A stretch of DNA of 64,000 nt from Silene conica (lineage: Eukaryota; Streptophyta; Magnoliopsida; Caryophyllales; Caryophyllaceae), in contig CM055314.2 in the NCBI GenBank assembly GCA_029255685.2, positions 7,520,399 to 7,584,398 on the forward strand, given 5' to 3'. The notes under the pieces were generated by a model. The model was not told where the DNA came from. It made no database searches and worked only from the letters and a program-made list of their open reading frames with translations. Below, in pieces: positions 32,925-43,598 of this stretch. Every line of letters starts with the position of its first letter. The first letter of the stretch is position 1. Position numbers and translations under genes: made by a program.

Positions 32925-33190
32925 CTAAAAGATGTGGAAATGGAGAATAAAGGGAAGTGTTGAATGTATCAGATAACATAAGTAGCAAAGCAATAATAAT
33001 TATAAGAAGCGGGAAATTTGATTATAAATTAAGAAAAAAACAGTATTTGTTTGGTTTAAAACAAACAAAAAAACAAAAATGGAAAATGTGAATTAGTAAG
33101 AATTGAGAAAATTGGGTGATTTTAATTTTATTGGTTAGTGTGAAATTTGATTGAAGAGCGTAATTGAGAAAGAAAGAGAGAGAAGTGAAG
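32925..33190 (-). other. Probable 5' leader exon of the DUF547 gene
   Basis: On the minus strand this CT-rich stretch (CTTCACTCTCTCTCTTTCTT near its start) looks like a plant 5' UTR and ends CATCTTTTAG followed by GTGAAT, a good donor. The next acceptor is GTGTAG at about 31561, 15 nt before the coding ATG. The transcription start is a guess. Confidence 0.45.
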
Positions 33191-35990
33191 TGTGGTGTTG
33201 AGTGTGTTTTTTTTGAGGGAAGAATGTGTTAGGAAAGCTCATGCTAAAGCTTGCTAACCTGCCATTCACGCTATCTTGTCTTTCTAACTCTATATTTTAT
33301 CATAAAATCGGACTGAAGAACCATATATCAGTCTTCAACTTATCACGGATGGTAAAAGGGAAAATGTCCATTTTTAACTTACGATCGATAGTGTACATCG
33401 TAAGCAAACTGCTATGATATTTTATAATGTTGGACTACAATTTGTATTAGAAAGGGTAATTAATTGTCGGACTTGAATAATAACCTGACTCATTTCCAAC
33501 CCGATATCCAAGCTCGATTTGAATTTGAAATGACCTAAACTTAAGTTGACTTGATCCTAGTAACGATTATCCATGATTAGGTTGGTAATAGTTGATCCGA
33601 AAATAACTCGATTGATATATAATGGTTAAAACAGTGGTTGACATAAATAGGATGATTAACATCGTTGTTAAAACATATACGGAGTACTTAAATTCAAATC
33701 TCAGTTATTCTCGACAATAAAAACATGAACTAAAAACGGTCACAACTCACAAATGATCTGGTTGACATATTGTACGTGATTGTTCGTTTCATCGTCTTCC
33801 AAACAAAGAAATTATTGTAAACCCGCTTCATACATAGATTATATATTTGTAAATAGAAAATAAAATCTCTTTACTATAAAAGGAGTAACTTTTAAAGTGT
33901 TTTGATTGGTTCTTGGTCTTAGGTATTAAGAAAAATGATTTTTCTTTCTCTTTTTAGGGACATACCCATATTCTTTACCCATTTTATTACTCTCACATCA
34001 TAACAACTTTTCATAATTTAAGTGATTTCGAATTAAATAAAAACTATACAAAATCATACATTATATATTTGTTTTGCATTTTATAATCATACATTAAACA
34101 CCACATATTATAAAATCATACACAATTTACACATATATTTTTATAAATATTTCTAATACAAAACAAAATCCTAAATTGTTAACAATTAAAAATTTGCTGT
34201 TAATTTCATACAAAAATACATTATTTATTGATAGACAAAAATAATAATTAGATTTAAAATACTGATAATTTTGATAAAAAAGACAAACAATCATCCATCT
34301 TGGGCTAATAAATTTTCGGCACAAAATATATTGAGACCTAATCAAATACTTAGACCCAATAATTGGTCGGACTTTCTCCAAATAAGTCGGTGCAATGTTA
34401 TAAGATAAGTCTATATAACAAAGTTGTTGAAACGGGAATGAAAATACGCAAATAAAGTGGAGAAAACAATTACGATAAGAAGACCCAAACTTGAATGCAA
34501 ATGGTTGATATCTGCCTTCATTTCATTTTATCTAATGATGAAATATTGTTTTTTTCATTAATTGTTTCCCTGATAAATTTCAAATAACATAAAGTTCGTA
34601 ATAAATTAGTTGAAATATTTTTATATTAATTGAAATATCCATCGTTTGTTTTATCATAATCAAATTTATGTTATACTTGATCTGTCCCGAAATTTATTTA
34701 TTTTTTATTTTTTGTGAGAGATATTAATCAAATAGACAAATGAGACAGATTGAGAATATGTTTAAAATAAAATTAAAAAGTAAGGTTATTACTCACAATT
34801 TTGCATTTGTGCATCTTACCATTTGTTTCCACTATTTATAAATTTCGACAATATTAAATATTCAATCGCGTGCAAATTTTGCACGAGATTAAAACTAGTC
34901 TAAATAATACAAGTATTATAAACAAAAAATAAATATACCTAGTACTTTTTCCAAAATAAAAATAGGTAGGTTACTAAAAATTCTTGATAGATTATAAAGT
35001 TGATTAATCTAATCTAAAAAATTGTCGGCTTGAATAGAGTTTATTATTGTTGGATGCTCTTCCTATCTTTAACTTTTACAACTTTCTTTTTCAATGAAAT
35101 CCACAAAGATATGAGCTATGATCATTGTCTTTTTTCCCTAAAGAAATTATATGGACATATTTGACATAAATAGAACTATACATATATTCAGATGTATACG
35201 AATATTTATACATTCAATAATAAATTTAATTGAGCTGATATGTAATATTTGTAAGCTTTTAAAAATTTGGACTTATATTTTAATTTATATGTATTATTTT
35301 TGAGTTTCAATATAATATTTTGAGTTAATTTTTTTATAAAGGGCTTTAAATTCTTTTTGATAAAGCTTATAAAATGTACTATATATAAGCTCAATTTTTT
35401 TTCTAATAAAACTCCAAATTTATACTACCAGATGTATACAACTGATTGTACAGTCCACTATACAATATACACTCATTTTTCGTACTTTACATGAATATAT
35501 CATTAATTACCGTAAATGTTAGTTTGTACATCAATTCTTGATAATGTATTTTGCAAACTAGTTTAAATCTCATGCACTTGCATGGGTGTTAAGGAATAGA
35601 TATATAAATGATAAAGAAAAATAAAGCTTTACATTTTTATGTTAAACATTAAAACATATTATTAATATTACATAAATGGAAAAGAAAATTTATGTTTTAT
35701 ATTACATTTTTTTCTGAAACTTAAAAACATAACCCTTTTTATTCCTATAAGGATGATTCTTTTACTCAAACTATTTGTGTTTTAGGAATATAACATTATT
35801 TTAAATAAAATACCTATGCTTTTTTATGTATCCCTATTTTTCAAAATTTGTAGCACTCATAATTTATTTATTTTTATCATACTTTTTCTATTTATAAAAC
35901 TTATTTTAAAACTAGTATCACTTATCAATTTTGAAAAAAAGGTATCATGATAGCCATTAATACTATTTAATATTTTTTGAAAAAAAATTA
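33191..35990. other. AT-rich intergenic region with ACCCGTG/GTGCAAAATTGCAC-type element ends
   Basis: A GACCCG-like repeat lies at about 33470-33640. At 34865-34899 CGTGCAAATTTTGCACGAG followed by ACTAGT is a reverse-oriented hairpin terminus, and 35557-35592 (ACTAGTTTAAATC, then CATGCACTTGCATGGG) a forward one, related to the ends at 11467. Their partner ends are not clear. No gene is seen. Confidence 0.4.
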
Positions 35991-36009
35991 GAAATTCAGT
36001 GTTATTCTT

Positions 36010-36330
36010 AAGGAGTCGTTCGGTTGATTAAGGAAGTTAATTTTCTTAAGAATTTAGAATTCATGGGAAATAAATTCCCACATCCAATTCGGGTGAATTT
36101 GAGAAAACTGTTTGGTTGTCCATGTAAGAATTAAATTCCACAGGAATTTACAATGACCATGAGGGAGTAGGTAAGCAAGTTCCTACGTTATGTAGGCATT
36201 GGAAATTCATGAGAAGTTTCAATTCCTGTATTTTCCAAAAATTTTGCTAACCAAACAACCCACCTTTTTTTTAAAATCATGGGATTTTGCAATGCTGGTG
36301 TTATTTCAGTGGCAATCAAACGACCCCTAT
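36010..36330. mobile_element. MITE-like element with GTCGTTYGGTT ends
   Basis: The left end GGAGTCGTTCGGTTGATT and the right end GGCAATCAAACGACCCC are inverted. Internal AATTCATGGGAA/TTCATGAGAA motifs form further imperfect pairs. A related element lies at 42178-42445. Confidence 0.5.
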
Positions 36331-36353
36331 AAATTTGTACATTGTATAACTCT

Positions 36354-36540
36354 ATTTTTTTATTAATTATGACGAGGAGCTTTGATCCTCCCCGGGCACG
36401 CAACAATATCATGCTAACTACCACGTACTATGTAAGCTCAATCCACGGGATTACCCCTCACTGGAAGACATGTGGCTAAATACATCGTCTAGGGAGATTC
36501 GAACTCAGAACCTCGCAGTTCATTATTTGGATGTTTCGAG
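36354..36540 (-). mobile_element. tRNA-derived SINE, reverse orientation
   Basis: On the minus strand GAGTTCGAATCTCCCTAG is a B box. The body continues through GTGGATTGAGCTTAC and GTGCCCGGGGAGGATC and ends in TTAATAAAAAAA. An A box upstream is poorly conserved and no target duplication was found. Confidence 0.6.
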
Positions 36541-39315
36541 GGAAATCGAATCTCAATATCTTTTCTTTTTAATGAAAAAATTTGTAACACCCATAATACA
36601 TTTGTTTCCTTATTTAACTATGAGTGTAGTGTGGAGGAAAAATTATGGATAAACTTGTTCTTTTAGTTTATGGAGAATGTTTATTTAAATAGCTTCTTAA
36701 CATGATCTTTAGATTTTAGCACACATGTTAGAAAAACCGTCATTTAACAACTTAAATTTATATTTATCTCATTTTGAACTTAAAACAAATACAACCGTTT
36801 TGAAAGAAACCAGCACTACACTTTGATAAATTGTCCCTTTAAACCAAAAATCTTAACTTTAACGAGTTTTAACCCAATAATCAAATGTAAAGACGAACCT
36901 CGTGCATTCATGACCCATCTACATAAGTGTAAACTTTAAATAATAATGTCCTTAATTATATATGTTTTTGGAGATAATTAATTAGTTGTATAATAATGCA
37001 TTCCTCGTTAACATTTTCCCTAATCACAAACAAATCATATGGGATGATCATTAGCCTGCCTTTATCACATGTTCATCCTTAAACGGATCTATCTATTTTA
37101 CAACCCTAAAATGTAACCTTATCTACGACGATAACTTATTAAAAAACTGTCTCTCCTAAGTTATAATGTTCTTTTTATTACATTTTTCGATAGCCTTATT
37201 CTATTCTACATTTCTACATACATAACTTCACTCATAAAAGTTTTAAATCAATTCTTAAACTTTCAATATTCAGCTTTAAATTAAACTAATTATCGTAAAT
37301 GTACATTATTCCCAAACTTGTCTTCGGACATGCATTAGCTTGTCCTCAATCCCATTTTCGGTCTAGGATAAGACCGCCTAAAATGAGAATCGATAAAACT
37401 TCTTCCACACCTTAACACCGTAGTAATTTAATATTAGTCGCCATTTTGGCAACCGTAAAATACGGTTCCCCATTTTAGTGGCGAAATTGTAATTCTTATA
37501 ATGTTCGAGAAATAACTAGTTTTCTAATCAGATTTATCATTCAATTTAAGTAATATTTCGCGGAACAATACATAATATTAATTAATACATTCCAAAACAA
37601 ATTTGCCCACAAAAATCAAAAAAACAAGATAGTCGAAAGTTGTTTGGTTTATACGGAATATAAAGCCAATTTTTTTGGGTTCTTTTTTTCCATATTGGAC
37701 CATTTTAATTCTACTAATTAATTATTGCCACAAAAACTTAGAATTATATGAAGCGTGCATTTACGTTAGACATAAATGAAACGGACAAATTATTGTGTTT
37801 TATAGAAAAACCGACTTCCTTATATCAAAAAGCAATCAATCAAATGCGATATTATAAAGACTCGAGTTTATAAGAAGTACGGTCTTTTTGGAAAATTCGA
37901 CAATGTTACATATAAAATGATGCGTAAATTGACAATAGTGGTGGTGCACCGTAAGAGAATGTGATGGGATACTTGTGTCTTATTATTAAACGGTGCATCT
38001 TGCATTCTTGCTTAGGTTAAGAATGTCAACGACATGCAACACATTTATGGGTCGAATATGCATCTTATTTTCAAATAATGTGATGGATATGGACCCGATT
38101 TCTATCCGATCTTTTCTTCGTAATAAATGCGTTAAATGCCTAAATATAATGAAGATTTGGTGGAAAATTGTATTTAACATCAACGATTGTGTGTAACTTG
38201 GATTGGATCCGTGTTGGTAAAATACGATTTTTTTCAAATTTGCCGTATGAAATTACTTGTTCGCTTCTACTGAATTTTTTTCGCTTTTTCTAACGAGAAA
38301 TCTTGGTTCCGTCACTGATTAGATCGAAGTTATATGACAGTGGATCTCTTCGGATCTAATAGCTTAATGCAGTTTTTACCGTTTGAATTGATTGCATGTA
38401 TGATAATCGTAAGTGGTTTCTCTATACAAATTGTTTGTTATATATGTATTGTTAGTTTATATTTTTCAGTATAAAAAACAAAAACGTAAGGAACTGAACA
38501 CAGTTAGTACAACTACATATGATCATTCTACCCATGATCATGATCAATTTTAGGTTTTCTATAGGATCTAAAATCATAAAATCTTAAAAATCGTATCGAA
38601 ATTCTAGTAACAATGCTTGTATATTACAACCTAATCATATTATGCTTTTTCTATTCCGGTCATTTGTTTACATTTGCCCTTGCCAAGAGACTAGTGAAAT
38701 AGTGCGGAAGCGGCCATTTGTGGTTGTAGACTTATAGGTAATCGATAACAAGTGGACAATAGTATAATTGGATAATCTTTTTTTGGCAATGTGAAAGAAA
38801 GAGTTCTTACCTAATTCCTACCCGACTCTCTAGGTCGGACTTATTTTTTACATTCTTTGAAATAGAGATTAAACTAAAGACGGGCCGACACATATGAAGG
38901 TCTCTTAGAGACGATTTGAACTCTCTAAGCGAGCGAAAACTTATTTTCCCTTCTTTATCCGCTGAACTTCCGAGAAGTATCTACAACATCTTTAAATAAA
39001 AGACGTAAAATAAATAATCGAAACGGACAGAGGGCAAGGCAAATAAGGGGTAAAGAAACGATGTATAAAGGTAGGCAAATGGCGCGGCAGAGGAACGGAC
39101 CACAAAGGGAGAGAATGATGATGAGAAAATGTGGGAGAGTGTCACTTTTTGGGTACAATCCCAACTCACAACCACCACCTCTCCTTTACATTTCTGTCTT
39201 TCCACTTTCTCTTTCACTATTTATTTACTACTATCTCTTTCTTCACTTTTTTTTTTCCTTTTTTTTACTATTTTCTCATGTGGTAGAACTCATTGACACC
39301 TACATGCATATGCTC
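36541..39315. other. AT-rich intergenic region, nothing recognised
   Basis: Scanned on both strands; short ORFs such as 37993-38196 look like chance. A (TAA)n array begins at about 39317. Confidence 0.45.
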
Positions 39316-39357
<42 letters not shown>

Positions 39358-39720
39358 GACGGGATGTGTGTATTGATCTAACGGGTTCTTTCCCTTGACT
39401 GAGTATGGGATGTCTAATTTTGTGCATGGTCGGATTGTCATAATGCGGCTCAGAGTAATTGTGGCAGGTATTGGGATTTGTGCATAACGGATGGTTATGG
39501 TTTCCTACCCTTCTCCTTCGCTTCACTGGGGGAGCTAGATACGAACGTTGTTGCCTTGCTTAAATGGATCAAAAACACTTTGTGTCTCAGATGTCTGGGA
39601 TCATGTTGTCGCTTACATTTTTGCTAAACTTAGCTTTGTTATCTCTAAGGGAGTAGACCTCTATTATGTATCGGTTGTCCACTAATTTCTTGTAAATTTT
39701 TATTTTATCTTAATAAGAAT
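39316..39720 (+). mobile_element. 5'-truncated, decayed LINE-like 3' end flanked by (AAT)n
   Basis: After ~13 AAT repeats (39317-39357) the plus strand gives the same protein end as the copies at 22 and 23 kb, now broken by stops and frameshifts: MCVLI near the start, then DGYGFLPFSFASLGELDTNV (39493-39552). The 3' side ends TTCTTGTAAATTTTTA, then an A-rich tract with AACAATAATAAT (39735-39775). Confidence 0.6.
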
Positions 39721-39856
39721 TCCGTTGTTGTAATAACAATAATAATTGTTAAGAAATAACAACAATAATAATAGAAATTGTGTTTAAAAAATAAATAATA
39801 ATGACAGTAAAAAAGATAATTGAATTAACGTTATCATAGATGTAAGGATTTATTTT

Positions 39857-40075
39857 TTTGGTTGAAATGGGCTGAATTGATCTTAATGGAACCGAGTTAA
39901 ACTCAACTGAATTTCATGGAATTGAGTTGAAATGTATGAAGCTGAAGTAAGAGTTGAGTTGTGAAGAGATAAGTGAAAGTGAACTGAATTAAATGAAGTT
40001 TAACTTAATCGAATAGAATCGAGCTAAAATGAAATGATCTGAAATTAATTAAGTCAGAAAGAACATGACCTAAGT
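39857..40075. mobile_element. TTCAG-repeat foldback element, reverse copy
   Basis: Degenerate CTGAA/TTGAA pentamers fill the element, and the right end, TAAGTCAGAAAGAACATGAC, is the reverse complement of the terminus at 21943 (GTTCTTTCTGACTTA). Confidence 0.55.
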
Positions 40076-40115
40076 GTGATTTCATTTCTTTATTTATTAT
40101 TACATTACACATTTA

Positions 40116-40964
40116 GGGGACGTTTGGTTAGAGAAAAGGAAAGGAAATAAGAAAGGGTAAGAAGGGGGAAGGAAAGGGTTTACCTAAAACTTAATTGGTT
40201 GTTTGGTTACTATAAGAAAGATAACTAATGGTTCACTTACACTAACTCCTACCACTAACACACACCACCACAAACAACCATTTGGCGGCAGTGGTGGTGG
40301 TGATGGGGTGTTATGGCGGCGGTGGTGGTGGTCGCGACAATGATGGTCACGGCGGTGATGGTGGTGGGGTGTCATGGCGGTGGCGGTGGTGGTGGGGCGT
40401 TATGACGGTGGTGGTGGGGCGTTATGGCGGTGGTGGGTGTTGTGGTGGTGGTGGCGGTGGTAGCGACGGTGATGGTCACGGCGGTGATGGTAGTGGGGGT
40501 GTCATGGCGTCGTGGCGATAGTGGTGGTAGAGGTGTCATGGCGGTGACGGTGGCGGTGGTGGCGATGGTCAAGACTGTGGTGGTGGTGGAGTGTCATGCA
40601 TGGTAGTGGAGGTGTCACGGCAGTGGTGGTGTCACGGCGGTGGTAGTGGTGGTGTTAAGGCGGTGATAGTGGTGGAGGTGGCGGCGGCGGCGGTGGCGGT
40701 GGCGTCATGGTGGTGGTTTGGTGGTGGCTATTGTGTTGATAGTTGTAAGTGTGATGATAGGTGAAGAAAGTGGTTGAAAGGTAACAAGGGTAATGAAATC
40801 TCATACCCTTGGGGGTGGAGGGTAAGGAAATAAGGAATTAGAAGGATTGAGGGGTAAAGGAGGTAGTTCAATTCCGTTTGATTGTGTCAAACAAACATCA
40901 ACAAAGGGAATGACTAACTTTGTTTTCCTTTCCCTTTCTTATAGACCCCCAACCAAACACCCCC
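40116..40964. mobile_element. PIF/Harbinger-like MITE with a GGTGGY minisatellite core
   Basis: The ends GGGGACGTTTGGTTAG and the complement of CCCCCAACCAAACACCCC are inverted, with TTA on both sides (40113-40115 and 40965-40967). The interior 40282-40735 is an unusual G-rich array of GGTGGT/GGCGGT units giving apparent Gly- or His/Pro-rich ORFs that are not genes. Confidence 0.75.
40282..40735 (+). repeat. G-rich (GGTGGY)n minisatellite
   Basis: About 450 bp of GGTGGT, GGCGGT and GGGGTGTCATGGCGG-type units. It is strongly G-rich on the plus strand and stands out from the AT-rich surroundings. It lies inside the Harbinger-like MITE. Confidence 0.85.
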
Positions 40965-41344
40965 TTAATCTTAAGAGTGAAACAATATTTGTTAGAGTGA
41001 TATCTGTTAGTCGGGTCTTTAACTCATCCCTTTAAGGGGGCGTTTGTTTCGCGCATGAGTATGGGTTTGGAATCAGGAATCATACCTAGGTGGTATGGGG
41101 TTGGAACTCCATACCCGATACCTTGTGTTTGTTTCAATTGTAAGGGGTATGTGCTTGAAACTGAGTTAAAGTTGAAATAGGTAAATTTTAATACTTTAAA
41201 TAATAATTTTATCATATAAAATTATGAAAATAAAGAATTTATCAAATAATTATATAACATGTTTCATTTACAATACGTGTTAATATTTATTTTGCACATT
41301 TTTTATACTTGTAGTTTGATACCCATCTACCCACCCCTCCCTTT

Positions 41345-41497
41345 TAGGGGGTGTTTGGTTCAAACCTAAAAGGTATAAGGTATGAGTTTGGAATGAGCCA
41401 AACCCATACCACGTGTTTGTTTAGCAAATTCGAGGGTTTTATACCCATACCTCAAATCCACAAGGTATGGGTTTCGCATACCCAGGGAGGGGGTGGG
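41345..41497. mobile_element. Small GGTGTTTGGTT-ended MITE nested in the foldback loop
   Basis: It starts GGGGGTGTTTGGTTCAAACC after TTTTA and contains CCATACC/GGTATGGG pairs (41404, 41464). The right boundary near 41497 is unclear. Confidence 0.4.
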
Positions 41498-41521
41498 TAG
41501 ATGGGTATTAAACAGTGGGTC

Positions 41522-41716
41522 TTGCTTCAGACCACAATTTTGGTCTGAAATAATAAGACGGGATTTTGTAACCATTTTACAGCCAAATGTAACCATTATT
41601 TACAAACAAGTTATCATAAGCTGTAACATTGACCATACTATCGTGGTTACATTTGGCTGTAAAATGGTTACAAAATCCCGTCTTATTATTTCAGACCAAA
41701 AGTAACGGTCTGAAAC
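41522..41716. mobile_element. Hairpin MITE with perfect 54-bp inner arms
   Basis: Positions 41542-41595 and 41644-41697 are exact reverse complements over 54 bases around a 48-nt loop. Imperfect pairing continues outwards (CTTGCTTCAGACC and GGTCTGAAACAAG) to about 41522 and 41716. Confidence 0.9.
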
Positions 41717-42177
41717 AAGAATTTGTGGGTATTAAATTACAAGTACAAAAAACGTGCAAAATAAATATTAACACGTATTGTAAACGAAACATGTTATATA
41801 ATTATTTGATAAAATCTTTATTTTCATAATTTTATATATGATAAAATTATTATTTAAAGTATTAAATTTTACCTATTTCAACTTTAACTTAGTTTCAAGC
41901 TCATACCCCTTACAATTGAAACAAACACTAGGTATCGGGTATGGAGTTCCAACCCCATACCACCCAGGTATGATTCCTGATTCCAAACCCATACCCATGC
42001 GTGAAACAAACGCCCCCTTAAGTTTAAACCAAACCCCCTAAGTTAGTTAGTTCATATCGTATTAAATGCAGTTCAGATAAATTTTGATTTTATAAGTTCA
42101 TGCCCTATAGATTTAGTTCAAAAAGTTCGCTTTATAAATTTTCAACAAAATTAGGCGTAAAAGTATCGAGCCGTAGG

Positions 42178-42445
42178 AGTTGTTTGGCTGTCATTTAAAA
42201 TCATGTGAGTTGGAACATCATGTGAATTGGAAAATAGAGTCTTGTTTGGTTGCCCAATTCATGGGAAGTAGCACTTCTTATGGAACTCCAATTCATACGT
42301 AATGTAGGAAGTTACTTACCTAGCACTCTCTTTAGATAAGTGGGAGTTCCCACATAAATTGAAGTTCTCATATTCAACCAAACAACATTTACATAATTCA
42401 CGTGATTTTCAAGTTCATGTGAATTTAATCTTCCCGGGAATTTTA
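42178..42445. mobile_element. MITE-like element related to 36010-36330
   Basis: It contains GGAGTTGTTTGGCTGTC, TTGTTTGGTTGCCCAATTC and GAACTCCAATTCATACG with several self-complementary partners downstream (CAACCAAACAACATT, AATTCACGTGA). The boundaries are approximate. Confidence 0.4.
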
Positions 42446-42764
42446 TCTTCCCATGGTGATGATCAAAGTTAATATCATTAACCGCCAAGAAAGCAATAAC
42501 ACATTTTTTAGGAAAAAGTATAAATATTCAATTCGTAACTCGTTTCTAAATCTATGATGGCCGAAATTTGATGTTCGAAGGGACGAAATAATTTTCAAAG
42601 CGGAAATTCGCAACACAATAACATTACAAATATCAACCTTTTAATTAATCGAGTAGGAATCATTTCTATTGGCCCCGCCTACTTCCGTCGATCGGTTGTT
42701 GGCTTGTCACTTCCTTGACATATAAAAATAAAAATAATTATAAATAAATTCTCCTTCATAACAG

Positions 42765-42945
42765 ACAAATCCGTCGCAAGTGCTATTTATATGGTGGTGA
42801 CGTGGGTAAATAGTACAAAATTAGAGTGCCTAAGAAATATTAATCTGTTTTATTTTATGATTCTTATCTACCTATACGAGTATTATTTAACTTGTCGCAA
42901 ACTTGTGAGACATATATCCGTCACAAAGAAGACTTGCCAATAACT
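42765..42945. mobile_element. Degenerate MITE of the GACGG family
   Basis: AATCCGTCGCAAGTGC on the left and ACTTGTCGCAAACTTG with CCGTCACAAAG on the right resemble the ends of the copies at 50432 and 54600. Confidence 0.35.
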
Positions 42946-43510
42946 CCACAAGGGCTTTCAAAATAAAGTCTCCGAGTGGCTGAACAATGAAGGACAAGGG
43001 CAGTCATCTCGTTACCTAAAACAGGCCATGCACCTTAGAAAAGACGTTAATTGTTCCCTCTAAGGCCAAGGACTTTATACCCTTATTATCATCACCTACG
43101 GACGTTATGATTTAAGACCACATACCATGCATGCCCACTCTTTAAAGGTAACCTTAGGTTTTAAGCTACCTCCTTAAAGAATATTTCGTCTTCTAAATTT
43201 ATTCTAATTGTCACAATTATCATTTCTATACATGTTTTATTGTTTGTGAGGATTTTTTAATCGAACATAAATAAATGATTGGAACGTAAGAATTAAGGAA
43301 TAACAAGGTGATTTGTTCATAGCTACGGGTTTCAGTTTTCCGTGACCTAATCTACTTTTTCTAAAATTAGTGCACATTTTTACAAAAAAGTTAAATACAT
43401 ACTTACAGAAAAATGAAATCAAACCTATGTTAAGAAGGGTATGTTATGCTCACCGATTAAGTAATTTGAAGACGCGAATCGAATGTACCCACGTATGGCA
43501 TTTGATAAAT

Positions 43511-43598
43511 GAGTCAATCGTGTTGGTTTCAGACTAGGCTAGCTCGAGTGGGGTGAGTCAATCGTGTTGGTTTCAGACTAGGCTAGCTCGAGTTGGGT
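43511..43598. repeat. Tandem duplication of 44 bp
   Basis: The 44-bp unit beginning GAGTCAATCGTGTTGGTTTC occurs at 43511-43554 and 43555-43598 with one base difference (GTGGGGT/GTTGGGT). Confidence 0.95.

Larger units (their letters stand above)
41036..42017. mobile_element. Foldback element with ~300-bp inverted arms
   Basis: The left arm (41036-~41330) begins GGGGGCGTTTGTTTCGCG. The right arm (~41725-42017) is its reverse complement, ending GAAACAAACGCCCCC; the flanks are TTAA on each side. The arms share long matching blocks such as TTAATACTTTAAATAATAAT and its complement. Two smaller elements lie in the loop. No transposase is present. Confidence 0.85.

Noticed and set aside
36541..39315. 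Short paired ORFs near 37986-38237
   Set aside because: Overlapping opposite-strand frames of similar size in AT-rich spacer, with no codon bias or motif to support either.
40282..40606. Gly-rich and His/Pro-rich ORFs on both strands
   Set aside because: All come from the GGTGGY minisatellite; open frames on both strands are expected from its composition.
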